DNA from: Candidatus Dormiibacterota bacterium
GTDB taxonomy: Bacteria > Chloroflexota > Dormibacteria > Aeolococcales > Bog-877
Direction: 5' to 3'
Assembly: GCA_013044295.1 (NCBI GenBank)
Contig: JABEUU010000129.1
Coordinates: 1-43,536, forward strand
Length of the DNA: 43,536 nucleotides
The notes below the pieces were generated by a model. It had not been told where the DNA came from. It did no database searches and saw only the letters and a list, made by a program, of their open reading frames with translations. This document shows positions 9,441 through 17,583 of this stretch, piece after piece (the first letter of the stretch is position 1; each line of letters begins with the position of its first letter). A program made the translations under genes and the position numbers.

Positions 9441-9891
9441 GTTCGGCTGGCTGCGGGCGCAATTCCGCCCTCAAGGTCAGCTCCGGCGCCAGGGTATTGA
9501 GCAGACCACCGCCCGACTGCGCCAGCTGGTGGATGGGTTGGAGGCAGCCGTCGGCAGCGGGGACGACGTCGCGCTGGTCCGCTACCTTGGTCCCCAGCTG
9601 ACCGCCAGGATGTTGGCTGCAGCCGCCGGCTTCCGTCGCCAGGGGGTGGTCTGGCGACCCGCCCGATCCGGGCTGCGCTGGAGCCCCTGTCGCCGAGCCC
9701 CGGATGGTCCCGGCCTGGCCTGGCTGCGGTTGCGACTCGAGGACCGCACCCGCTGCGAGTACCCCGAGGGAACGGTCGCCGCCCCCCTGCGGACCCGCGA
9801 GGTGGATGTCGAGCTGGACACCACGGGCGTCCCCTGGAAGCTGTGCCGGGTAGTCGAGCGCCCGGGGGTCGAGGACTGGTCCGGGAGTTAG
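9433..9891 (+). CDS. Hypothetical protein, last gene of the tad cluster
   Basis: GTG at 9433 overlaps the preceding stop (coupled); VAEFGWLRAQFRPQGQLRRQGIEQTTARLRQLVDGLEAAVG... Confidence 0.6.
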   Translation: MAEFGWLRAQFRPQGQLRRQGIEQTTARLRQLVDGLEAAVGSGDDVALVRYLGPQLTARMLAAAAGFRRQGVVWRPARSGLRWSPCRRAPDGPGLAWLRLRLEDRTRCEYPEGTVAAPLRTREVDVELDTTGVPWKLCRVVERPGVEDWSGS

Positions 9892-11153
9892 AAATCCTCG
9901 AAGCACCAGGGGGGCGGGTCCCACGCCAACAGGTCGTCCGCCCTGCGAGCGGCGGCTGGATCGCCCATCGACAACCTCCCGGCCGCCGCCAGACCGGTCA
10001 GGCACCGCTGGCCCAGACAAGCCGAGCTGAGCTCTGAGACGCCCAGGATCAGGTCCGGGCTGGACTCGGTCTTCCGGCACTCCCCGACACCGTTGGCAAC
10101 GTGGAGACGGAAGCGCCCCTCGGCGAGATGTTCGACCGGGTCTGACACCTCGATGGTCAGGTCGCCATCGCGCTGGTAGCGGCGGGCGGACAGGACCTCG
10201 GGAACGTCAATAATCCTGGCCCAGATGGTCGTGCCCAGACCCAGCTCCAGCGCCTGGGGGTCCTTGGCGAGCCAGAGGATGGGGTCGTCCAGCGGCCGCA
10301 GCCCACGCCCCGAAGCCTCCACCCGGTGCACCAGGTCGACCTCGAGGCAATAACGCCACATATCGGCGGCGGCTCCCGGCGCGTTAGCCACCATCTCGGA
10401 GATCAGAAGGGTAGACCGCGCACCGAGGGCGGACCAGGCCTGGCGGATCCGGTAGACAAGGTAGCCGTCGTCCCCGCCGTCGCCTTGATGGACGACCAGG
10501 AAGAGTCTGGCCTCATCCCGGGGCAGGTGAGGATCGTCCTCCGAGAGGGACATCTCCCAAGCGCGCTGGTCGCGGCCGATGGTCCCGGGTCGGCTTTGGA
10601 GCAGGTGATCATGGAGTGGAGGAAAGCGCTGCAAGGCCTCGTCGCGACCCACCATGCGCAGTGACCCTGATGTCGGGAGGGGAACCAGCTGGGCGCGAGG
10701 ATGCTCCAGCGCGACCCGCCAGGACCGCGCCGCCGGCCCGAACCCGAACCGCGAGTAGATGGCCCCCTCCGAGGCCCACAGGATAGCCATCGCCAAGCCC
10801 TGGTCGCGAGCCCCCAGGATCTGTCGGGTCATCATTTCGCGGAGCAGGCCCCGGCGCCGGTGGGTGGGCAGCACCCCGACCGCGGTCACGCCGCTGGCGG
10901 TGACCACAGTTCCCGGCAGGGCCAGCTCCAGCGGGAAGGCCAGAGAGCTGCCCACCATCTGACCGTCGGCGAACGCAGCGATCGTATCCTGGGGCTTGAC
11001 CCGCTCCCGGAACCAGCGCTCGAACCAGGGGTCACCACGCTCACCGAAGGCGGTCAGGTTGACGTCGGCGAACTGGGCGAGCTCCTCGGGGCGAATGGGG
11101 CGGAACTCGACTGGCACGGCGGGGATGATACCTACCGTCCCCGACCCAGACAT
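9888..11153 (-). CDS. Eis-family GNAT N-acetyltransferase
   Basis: MSGSGTVGIIPAVPVEFRPIRPEELAQFADVNLTAFGE...GVTAVGVLPTHRRRGLLREMMTRQI...WASEGAIYSRFGFGPAA: Eis-type GNAT plus C-terminal SCP2-like part. Confidence 0.88.
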   Translation of the reverse strand: MSGSGTVGIIPAVPVEFRPIRPEELAQFADVNLTAFGERGDPWFERWFRERVKPQDTIAAFADGQMVGSSLAFPLELALPGTVVTASGVTAVGVLPTHRRRGLLREMMTRQILGARDQGLAMAILWASEGAIYSRFGFGPAARSWRVALEHPRAQLVPLPTSGSLRMVGRDEALQRFPPLHDHLLQSRPGTIGRDQRAWEMSLSEDDPHLPRDEARLFLVVHQGDGGDDGYLVYRIRQAWSALGARSTLLISEMVANAPGAAADMWRYCLEVDLVHRVEASGRGLRPLDDPILWLAKDPQALELGLGTTIWARIIDVPEVLSARRYQRDGDLTIEVSDPVEHLAEGRFRLHVANGVGECRKTESSPDLILGVSELSSACLGQRCLTGLAAAGRLSMGDPAAARRADDLLAWDPPPWCFEDF

Positions 11154-11274
11154 GGCTCCACCTCTCGATGATGTGGCGCCGCGGCGACCAATACCCCACC
11201 GTGAGAGAGGTCCGCTTGCGTCTCTGGCATACTCCAGGGACCCGTTGGCGGCGATTGTGCGGTTGGAGGGCACG

Positions 11275-11856
11275 GTGTCCGGGGATCTCTTCAGGGGCCG
11301 GCTGGTACGCCTCTGTGCACCGCGTGCCGAGGATGCCGATGTCCTGGCCCGCTGGAGTGAGGACGGGGCCTACCGGCGCCAGGCTGACACCGATGCCCCA
11401 CGGCCCAGAACCGCCGACCACTTCCGGGAGCGGGACGAGTTGTCGGGCTCAGACCCGGACACCTTCGAGTTTCGCATCCGCACCCTCGATGACGATCGAC
11501 TGGTGGGCTTCGTCGCGGTCTGTCGCATCGAGTGGGCCAACCGTCATGGTTGGGTGGCGGTCGGCCTTGGCGAGGTTGCCGACCGACGCCGCGGGTACGG
11601 CGCAGAGGCGGTTTCGCTGCTGCTGAAATATGCCTTTCATGAACTCGGTCTGCACCGTCTCAGCCTGGACGTGATCGCCAGCAACGAGGCCGCCATCTCC
11701 CTGTACCGCAAGTTGGGGTTCCAGGTGGAGGGAAGGCTGCGGGAGCGCGTCCTGCGCGACGGGCAAGCGGTGGACCTGATCTACATGGGGCTGCTTTGCC
11801 GCGATTGGGAGAGCGCCCAGTCGGCCCCCGCCTCCGCGCCCTCCTTGGACGGCTGA
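11275..11856 (+). CDS. RimJ/RimL-type GNAT N-acetyltransferase
   Basis: GDLFRGRLVRLCAPRAEDADVLARW...ADRRRGYGAEAVSLLLKYAFHELGLHRLSLDVIASNEAAISLYRKLGFQVEGRLRERVLRDGQAVDLIYMGLL. GTG at 11275 is a likely start; ORF open from 10996. Confidence 0.88.
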   Translation: MSGDLFRGRLVRLCAPRAEDADVLARWSEDGAYRRQADTDAPRPRTADHFRERDELSGSDPDTFEFRIRTLDDDRLVGFVAVCRIEWANRHGWVAVGLGEVADRRRGYGAEAVSLLLKYAFHELGLHRLSLDVIASNEAAISLYRKLGFQVEGRLRERVLRDGQAVDLIYMGLLCRDWESAQSAPASAPSLDG

Positions 11857-11862
11857 ACGGTC

Positions 11863-12549
11863 GTGCCCGGGCGACCACCGCCCCCCCTGGAGCCCCCGCA
11901 ACCAGGCTTTCAAGTCTTCTTCCAGAGAGGCAACTCGGTGCGCGCCTCGGATGCGGATCGAGAACAGGTGACCAGCCAGCTCTCTGAGCACCATGTCGCC
12001 GGCCGGCTCACCACCGACGAGCTGCGGGAGCGCACCAATCGGGCCCTGGACGCAAGGACGATCGGGGAGCTCAAGGCCGTGATGGCCGACCTGCCGGGCA
12101 GCTTCGCCACCCCGGTGAACCCGTGGGAAGCCATGCTCTCAAGGCGCAACCGAGGACCCTTTCCCGGCCTCGGCTACGGAGGCTTCTGGGCTAAGGCGGG
12201 TGGCCTCTGGGCGGACGTGCTGGCAATCACCGGCATCTCAGCTGTCCTGGACCCCTTGGCAGCGGGCGTCCACCTGGGCGCTCTCATTGCCCTCACCCCG
12301 GCGGTCTACTTCGTCGGTTTCTGGGGCGGATTCGGCCGCAGCCCGGGAATGTGGTTGGTGGGGATCAGGGTCGTGCGGGCTGAGGACGGCGGCCGCCTAG
12401 GGTTCAGACGCAGCCTGCTTCGGGCCGCCGGCTACCTGCTCGATCTGGCGTCCTGCTTCGTCGGGTTCGGTTGGGCGGCGCTGGATCCCCACCGCCAAGG
12501 CTGGCACGACAAGATCGCCGGCAGCTATGTGGTCAGGCGTCTGCGCTGA
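11863..12549 (+). CDS. DUF1707-like + RDD domain membrane protein
   Basis: VRASDADREQVTSQLSEHHVAGRLTTDELRERTNRALDARTIGELKAVMADLPG (DUF1707-like) then RSPGMWLVGIRVVRAEDGGRLGFRRSLLRAAGYLLDLASCFVGFGWAALDPHRQGWHDKIAGSYVV (RDD). Confidence 0.87.
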   Translation: MPGRPPPPLEPPQPGFQVFFQRGNSVRASDADREQVTSQLSEHHVAGRLTTDELRERTNRALDARTIGELKAVMADLPGSFATPVNPWEAMLSRRNRGPFPGLGYGGFWAKAGGLWADVLAITGISAVLDPLAAGVHLGALIALTPAVYFVGFWGGFGRSPGMWLVGIRVVRAEDGGRLGFRRSLLRAAGYLLDLASCFVGFGWAALDPHRQGWHDKIAGSYVVRRLR

Positions 12550-13302
12550 CTCGAAGGCCAGCTCCGGCACTGGCCATTGGAGTTGGAAGCGGCGTCCGAT
12601 CCGATGCAGACCGGCCAGTATCGGCAGGCCCAGGAGCACGACCATGAGAGCGTTGCCGACGGCTCGGAAGGCGTCGTAGCCGAACGACGTCACCAGGTAG
12701 TAGCGGGCGAATCTCGCCAAGGCGGGTAACGGCGCCATCCCTGGACTCCAGCCGAGCCCGGGCGAGCCTGCGAAGAAGGTCCAGTTCCACACGTCCATGA
12801 CCACTCCGAACCCAAATCCCGTCACCACCCCGACCAGAGCCAGGCTCAGCACGTCCGCCCGGGTCGGCCTGCTTCCGGCCCGCAGCCGCCCCGCCCAACC
12901 GGCCAGCAGGCCCACCCAGCCGAGGGCGAACAGCTGGTAGGGGACCCACGGGCCCAGGCCGCCGGTCGCCAGAGCGGAGGTGAGCAGGGAGCCGACACCG
13001 ACCAGGAAGCCGAAGCTCGGCCCGAGGGCGTATCCCGCGCAGAGGACCAGTAGGAATATGGGGCTGAAGCCACCGATTCCGGTCACCAGGGCGGCCCGCA
13101 GGGCGGCGTCCGCGGCACTCAGGGCCGCCAGCAGGGAGAGCGAGCGCGAGTCCAGCCGGCGAGTGCCGACCTCGAAGACGAGCAGGGCCAGAACGGAGCC
13201 CAGACCGATGGCCAGGGCCGGGGTGCTGGAAGGCAGTCCCAGGCCCACGAAGGGCCAGAGGAAGAGCCCCATGCCCAGCAGGCTCACGAGCAGCAGGATC
13301 AT
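12397..13302 (-). CDS. ECF transporter substrate-binding S component (probably cobalamin class)
   Basis: Multi-TM protein SLSLLAALSAADAALRAALVTGIGGFSPIFLLVLCAGYALGPSFGFLVGVGSLLTSALATGGLGPWVPYQLFALGWVGLLAG; adjacent to EcfA/EcfT genes and downstream of a cobalamin riboswitch. Confidence 0.8.
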   Translation of the reverse strand: MILLLVSLLGMGLFLWPFVGLGLPSSTPALAIGLGSVLALLVFEVGTRRLDSRSLSLLAALSAADAALRAALVTGIGGFSPIFLLVLCAGYALGPSFGFLVGVGSLLTSALATGGLGPWVPYQLFALGWVGLLAGWAGRLRAGSRPTRADVLSLALVGVVTGFGFGVVMDVWNWTFFAGSPGLGWSPGMAPLPALARFARYYLVTSFGYDAFRAVGNALMVVLLGLPILAGLHRIGRRFQLQWPVPELAFESAQTPDHIAAGDLVVPALAVGIQRRPTEPDEAGRQIEQVAGGPKQAASEP

Positions 13303-14636
13303 GCGGGCACCGGGTCGAGGGTCCGCAGCCGGCCACCCTCGGCCACCACCACGAGGTCGCCCACCTGCTCTGCGAACTCGCGGTCGCTGGTGGCCACCAG
13401 CACCGCCGCCCCCTGGCTGGCGAGCCGATCCACGGCCAGAAACAGTGCCCGCCGCGAGGCCTGGTCGGCTGCCCTGGTGGGCTCATCGAGAAAGACCATC
13501 TCTGGCCCTCCGACCAGGATCGCGGCCAGGGCCACCCGCTGCCGCTGACCGGTGCTTAGATCTCGAGGGTCCCGGCCCGTGAGCTGCCCTAGACCGAACT
13601 CGGCAGTGACGTCGCTCCCCGAGCCCGCCAGTCTCAGCCAGCGGATCGTCTGCTGGATTTCGGCCTGAACGGTCGCCTGATGGAGCAGGGCTCCGGGGTC
13701 CTGCGGGAGATAGGCGCGGCGGCCCGGCTCGCGGTGAAGGCCACCTTGGATGGGCTGGAGCAGCCCGGCGAGGGTGCGCAGCAAAGTGGTCTTGCCGGCT
13801 CCGTTGGCCCCGGTCACGGCCACGACCTCGCCCCGGTGGCAACGCAGGTTCACCCCTTCGAGCACAGGCTGCTCGTGCCCGACTGCGAGCGAGGTCGCCT
13901 CCCACGCCAGCTCCCCGGAGGTTCGCGAGCCCGGCTGGCGGAGGGGCCATACGGGCGCCGGCTCGGGACCCGACAGCCTGCCCGCCCTCAGGAAGACTCG
14001 ACTCACTCCAAGATCCGGGAGCCGCTGGGGCCGGTGATCAGCGACCACGACCGCGACGCCGTGGGCGACCAGCCGGTCGAGCTGCTGGCGCAGAGCCCGA
14101 GCGCCCTCTTCGTCAAGCTGCGATGTGGGCTCATCCAAAACCAGCAGCCTCGGCTCCATGGCCAGCGCTCCGGCCAGGGCCACCCGTTGGCGCTCGCCAC
14201 CCGAGAGCGTCGCCACCCGACGCCGCGCCAGGTGGGGTATCCCCATCGCGACCAGCGAGCGCTCGACGCGCTGCCTGACCACCGCCGCCGAGAGTCCCAG
14301 GTTGGCGGGCCCGAAGGCCACCTCCTGATCAACCACGGGCAGCACCATCTGCGCCTCCGGTTCCTGAAAAACCAGCGCTACCCGCTGGGCGAGCAGCCGT
14401 GGGGTTACCCCTCGAAGGTCCTGGCCGAGGACCTCGACCCGCCCGTGGGCAACCCCCCCATGGAAATGGGGTACCAGGCCGTCGAGGCAACGGAGCAGGG
14501 TGGTCTTGCCACTTCCGGAGGGCCCCGCCACGAGGGTCATGCCGTCCTCGAGAGCCAGGCTGAGATCCGCAAGCGCGGCGGCAGGGGCCTCTGGATAGCG
14601 GTACGTGTAGTCGGTGAAGCGCGCCGTGACCGCCAT
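13299..14636 (-). CDS. ecfA: ECF transporter fused A-A' ATPase (two ABC domains)
   Basis: Two Walker A motifs (GPSGSGKTTLL, GANGAGKTTLL), two signatures (LSGGERQRVALAGALA, LSTGQRQRVALAAIL), two Walker B motifs. Confidence 0.93.
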   Translation of the reverse strand: MAVTARFTDYTYRYPEAPAAALADLSLALEDGMTLVAGPSGSGKTTLLRCLDGLVPHFHGGVAHGRVEVLGQDLRGVTPRLLAQRVALVFQEPEAQMVLPVVDQEVAFGPANLGLSAAVVRQRVERSLVAMGIPHLARRRVATLSGGERQRVALAGALAMEPRLLVLDEPTSQLDEEGARALRQQLDRLVAHGVAVVVADHRPQRLPDLGVSRVFLRAGRLSGPEPAPVWPLRQPGSRTSGELAWEATSLAVGHEQPVLEGVNLRCHRGEVVAVTGANGAGKTTLLRTLAGLLQPIQGGLHREPGRRAYLPQDPGALLHQATVQAEIQQTIRWLRLAGSGSDVTAEFGLGQLTGRDPRDLSTGQRQRVALAAILVGGPEMVFLDEPTRAADQASRRALFLAVDRLASQGAAVLVATSDREFAEQVGDLVVVAEGGRLRTLDPVPA

Positions 14637-15452
14637 CTAGACGAGCCCCGGCAGGAGCAGCAGAAGGCTGGCCAGGAGCGGCAGCCAATCGACGGCGGGA
14701 AGCTCCAGACTGGGGTATGGCTGCCAGCCTCCAGCCCGCCCCAGCAGCAGGGCCGTGATGAAGACCGCGATCGCCAGCGCGGCGGAGATGGCATCGACCA
14801 GATCCCGTCCGCTCCAGGCTGGGGTCCAGACCTTGGTCCGGCCCCCTGATGCGAAGCCGCGGGCATCCATGGCCTCGGCCAGCAGGACCGAGCCCTCGAT
14901 CGCGGTGAGCACCGCGGGAACCGCCACTGCCCGCCAGGAGCGGGGCCCCCGTGGCCGCCAGCCGCGCATCGCCTGGGCCTCCCTCACGGTGCTGAAGCTC
15001 TGGCCCAGTCGGGGCACCAAAGTGATGGCCGAGCCCAGGGCGGCACCGGTGCGGTGGAGGTGTCGCGGTAGCGCCTCGACCAACTGCTGGGAGTCCACCA
15101 CCAGGGCCAGTGCACTCCCAGCCAGCAGGCAGGCGCCCAGCCCCAGGGCGACGTCGAAACCAAACGCCGCCGCCTCCAAGGTGAGCGTGCCGCCGATGGC
15201 AGGCAGCCAACCCGGCAGCGCCCAGACCACATCCTGGCCGGTGTGGCTGAGCAGAAAGTTGAGGCCGACCCCGCCCAGGCATGCCAATCCGACCCAGGCC
15301 AGCAACCGGGACACCCTGACCGCGGGACGCCGCCGCATGAGGACCATGGTGAGAGCTGCCAGCAGGGCGATCGCACGGTAGACCGGATCCTCAGTCCCCA
15401 GCGACAGCAGCAGCACGGCCCCGGCCCAGAGCAGCAGCGCCCGCGGATTCAC
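14637..15452 (-). CDS. ecfT: ECF transporter transmembrane T component (EcfT/CbiQ family)
   Basis: TM protein with ALPRHLHRTGAALGSAITLVPRLGQSFSTVREAQAMRGWRPRGPRSWRAVAVPAVLTAIEGSVLLAEAMDARGF: EcfT coupling motifs; GTG at 15452 chosen as start. Confidence 0.9.
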   Translation of the reverse strand: MNPRALLLWAGAVLLLSLGTEDPVYRAIALLAALTMVLMRRRPAVRVSRLLAWVGLACLGGVGLNFLLSHTGQDVVWALPGWLPAIGGTLTLEAAAFGFDVALGLGACLLAGSALALVVDSQQLVEALPRHLHRTGAALGSAITLVPRLGQSFSTVREAQAMRGWRPRGPRSWRAVAVPAVLTAIEGSVLLAEAMDARGFASGGRTKVWTPAWSGRDLVDAISAALAIAVFITALLLGRAGGWQPYPSLELPAVDWLPLLASLLLLLPGLV

Positions 15453-15463
15453 GACTTCGCCGG

Positions 15464-15940
15464 TCAGCCCTTGGGCGGCTTGGGGGGAGCGGCTGGGCTG
15501 CCGGTGCCAAAGTGCCATCCCAGCGCGTCACCGGGGCGCAGATGGATGTCGGAGATGCCAGTCTGAGCCACCCGCCATGGGCCCTCGCCACTCCAGGTGA
15601 AGAGCGCCCAGTAAGGTTGTCCCGAGGCGAAGCAGTTGGTGTAGGCCGCCGGCTCGCGGTCGATCTGACAGACCGCATCGCCGTAACTGAAGTGCTTGAT
15701 GGCGAACTCGATCCCGCTGCGCTTCATGGCCGTCTCGGCGGGGATTTCCGCCGCCGTGAAGGCGACGCAGCTATCCACCACCTTTTTGCTCGCCAGCTCG
15801 ACCACCACCTCCACCCGATGGCCGCTGCCACACTGCTGGCCGCCCCCCCCGCCGGCGGCGGCGGCCGCCCCGCATCCGGCCACCAGCGTCGCCAGGAAAA
15901 CAGGGGCCAGAATCGCGCTGACCGCTTGAGACGACCTCAT
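15464..15940 (-). CDS. Small lipoprotein, DUF4430/transcobalamin C-terminal-like
   Basis: MRSSQAVSAILAPVFLATLVAGCGAAAA lipobox; C-terminal AYTNCFASGQPYWALFTWSGEGPWRVAQTGISDIHLRPGDALGWHFG resembles DUF4430; first ORF after the cobalamin riboswitch. Confidence 0.68.
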   Translation of the reverse strand: MRSSQAVSAILAPVFLATLVAGCGAAAAAGGGGGQQCGSGHRVEVVVELASKKVVDSCVAFTAAEIPAETAMKRSGIEFAIKHFSYGDAVCQIDREPAAYTNCFASGQPYWALFTWSGEGPWRVAQTGISDIHLRPGDALGWHFGTGSPAAPPKPPKG

Positions 15941-16019
15941 CGTCTCCACCTCCCGGCGGCAACAATTGCCCCCCACGCCAGAACTGGGCCTGCCGCCAGA
16001 GGCCGTCCTTCCCGTTGCG

Positions 16020-16200
16020 CGCGGGGGTACGAGATACCCGCTCGGGCCGGTCTCCTGGCTTGCGGATCGGCGCCCAAAAGCCGCCTTCCCAGGATCGCTC
16101 CCGGTGGCCCGCTGGCTTGGGCTCCCCGCTCACAGTTGCGCGACAGCTCCGGATTTGGGACCACTTCCCGCACCGGATTCCCATTCGCTCGAGGGGCTAT
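16020..16200 (-). ncRNA. Cobalamin (AdoCbl-type) riboswitch
   Basis: Minus-strand RNA: ...GAAUGGGAAUCCGGUGCGGGAAGUGGUCCCAAAUCCGGAGCUGUCGCGCAACUGUGAGCGGGGAGCCC...AAGCCAGGAGACCGGCCC...; B12 box AAGCCAGGAGACCGGCC at 16045-16061, then a GCGGGUA-UCUCG-UACCCCCGC hairpin. Boundaries approximate. Confidence 0.9.
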
Positions 16201-16218
16201 TCGATTGTGTGGCGAATG

Positions 16219-16878
16219 TTAGTCGAAATCGGCCCCAGCCGGCTGCCCGATCGGCTCTTGCCCCGGGCTTGGAAGTGGGATGAGGCGAAATTCAAAGTGG
16301 ACCAGGCGCGAGTCCGAGCGCAGGGGGCGGACAGGGGTGGCGGAGCCTCGCCGCAGCGAGTGCGCGACGACCAGTTTGTCGAGATCCTCCCGCAGGGCGA
16401 CGGCCTCGCTTACGGTGAGGTCCAGGATGTCTTGGCTGAGGCCGCCCGCCGCCCGCCAACCGGCGGCCTCCTCGGCCTCGGTCTCCAAGTACGCCATGGT
16501 CCGGCGCTCGGAGACTGCCAGCACCTGCTGGGCCACGCCCCGAGCCGCGGCGTTGAACTCTGGCGTAGCCAGGGATGGGTCTTCCGGCGCCATCGAAAGG
16601 CTGCGAAAGGTGGCCCGCCACGGCCGCCGGCGATGGTCCTCAGTGGAGGGCTCCTCCGCCACCAACCCGGCCCTCCCCAGCAAGCGCAGGTGATAGCTGC
16701 AGGCGGATGGGCTGAGACCGGTGAGACCGGCGCACTGAGTCGCCGTGATCGGCCCCTCCATGACCAGCCGCTCCAGAATCCGCATCCGCGCGGGATGAGC
16801 AATCGCGCGCAGGGTGGCGGCGTCCCGAATCACCAATGCCCGGTCGAGGTCGGGCGCCCTCGAGTCTGAGCTCGTCAC
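16219..16878 (-). CDS. ArsR/HTH_20-type winged-helix transcriptional regulator
   Basis: IRDAATLRAIAHPARMRILERLVMEGPITATQCAGLTGLSPSACSYHLRLLGRAGLVAE. Confidence 0.88.
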   Translation of the reverse strand: MTSSDSRAPDLDRALVIRDAATLRAIAHPARMRILERLVMEGPITATQCAGLTGLSPSACSYHLRLLGRAGLVAEEPSTEDHRRRPWRATFRSLSMAPEDPSLATPEFNAAARGVAQQVLAVSERRTMAYLETEAEEAAGWRAAGGLSQDILDLTVSEAVALREDLDKLVVAHSLRRGSATPVRPLRSDSRLVHFEFRLIPLPSPGQEPIGQPAGADFD

Positions 16879-16990
16879 CTGGCCATCCTAGATCCAACGC
16901 GGGTCGCAGGCAGCGCCGTGGGGAGCCGCGCCTCATCGGCCGGATGAACCCAGGTCGCCTTTGTCGCTCGGCCATCTCGAGTCACCGGCC

Positions 16991-17395
16991 CTACTCCGCT
17001 CCCTCCGCCTCCAGATTGGCGGCATCGGCAGCGTGGACGCGAAAGAGCAGCTTGTGCATCTGGCGGGTTAGGTGGAGACGCTCCTCTTCGAGCCGGGACC
17101 GCTTGCGGGCCTGGTGAATGAGATGAAGAGTGCCCCCGGCCGCGATGCAGGCGCCCACATCGCTGGTGACGTTGGTGTAATTGCCGCCGATGAGTTCAGC
17201 CTTGGCGCTCACCACCACCCCCAGCAGCGGTAGCAGCACCAGATACACCCCCAGGCCGAGCAGGAAAAATATGTGCACCTTGCTGGCCAGGACGCGGGGC
17301 ACGAAGCCCAACAGGTGATCCATTCGCGACTCCGGGGTCGCCAGGTTGGCGAGCGAGTCGAAGTTGGAGACAGATGATCCAGGCTCGTCGGGCAT
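16991..17395 (-). CDS. Hypothetical membrane protein
   Basis: Two predicted TM stretches (HIFFLLGLGVYLVLLPLLGVVV; VGACIAAGGTLHLIH) and a charged tail; clean ORF in an intergenic context. Confidence 0.6.
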   Translation of the reverse strand: MPDEPGSSVSNFDSLANLATPESRMDHLLGFVPRVLASKVHIFFLLGLGVYLVLLPLLGVVVSAKAELIGGNYTNVTSDVGACIAAGGTLHLIHQARKRSRLEEERLHLTRQMHKLLFRVHAADAANLEAEGAE

Positions 17396-17583
17396 GAGAG
17401 GCCTCCCGGGAAAACGGCAGTCGCAAAGCGGTGGGACCGAGATCCCCGTCAGCGCCTGCCGGGGCGGATATTGGCGCCAATCCTACGGCCCGCCCCGTCT
17501 CCTCGCGGCCTCGCCGCCAGGTCCGCCCCGAGCCCCTGATCCAGGCGCCCCCGGCCAGCTCCTGGGTTCGACCCCGGATCAGC

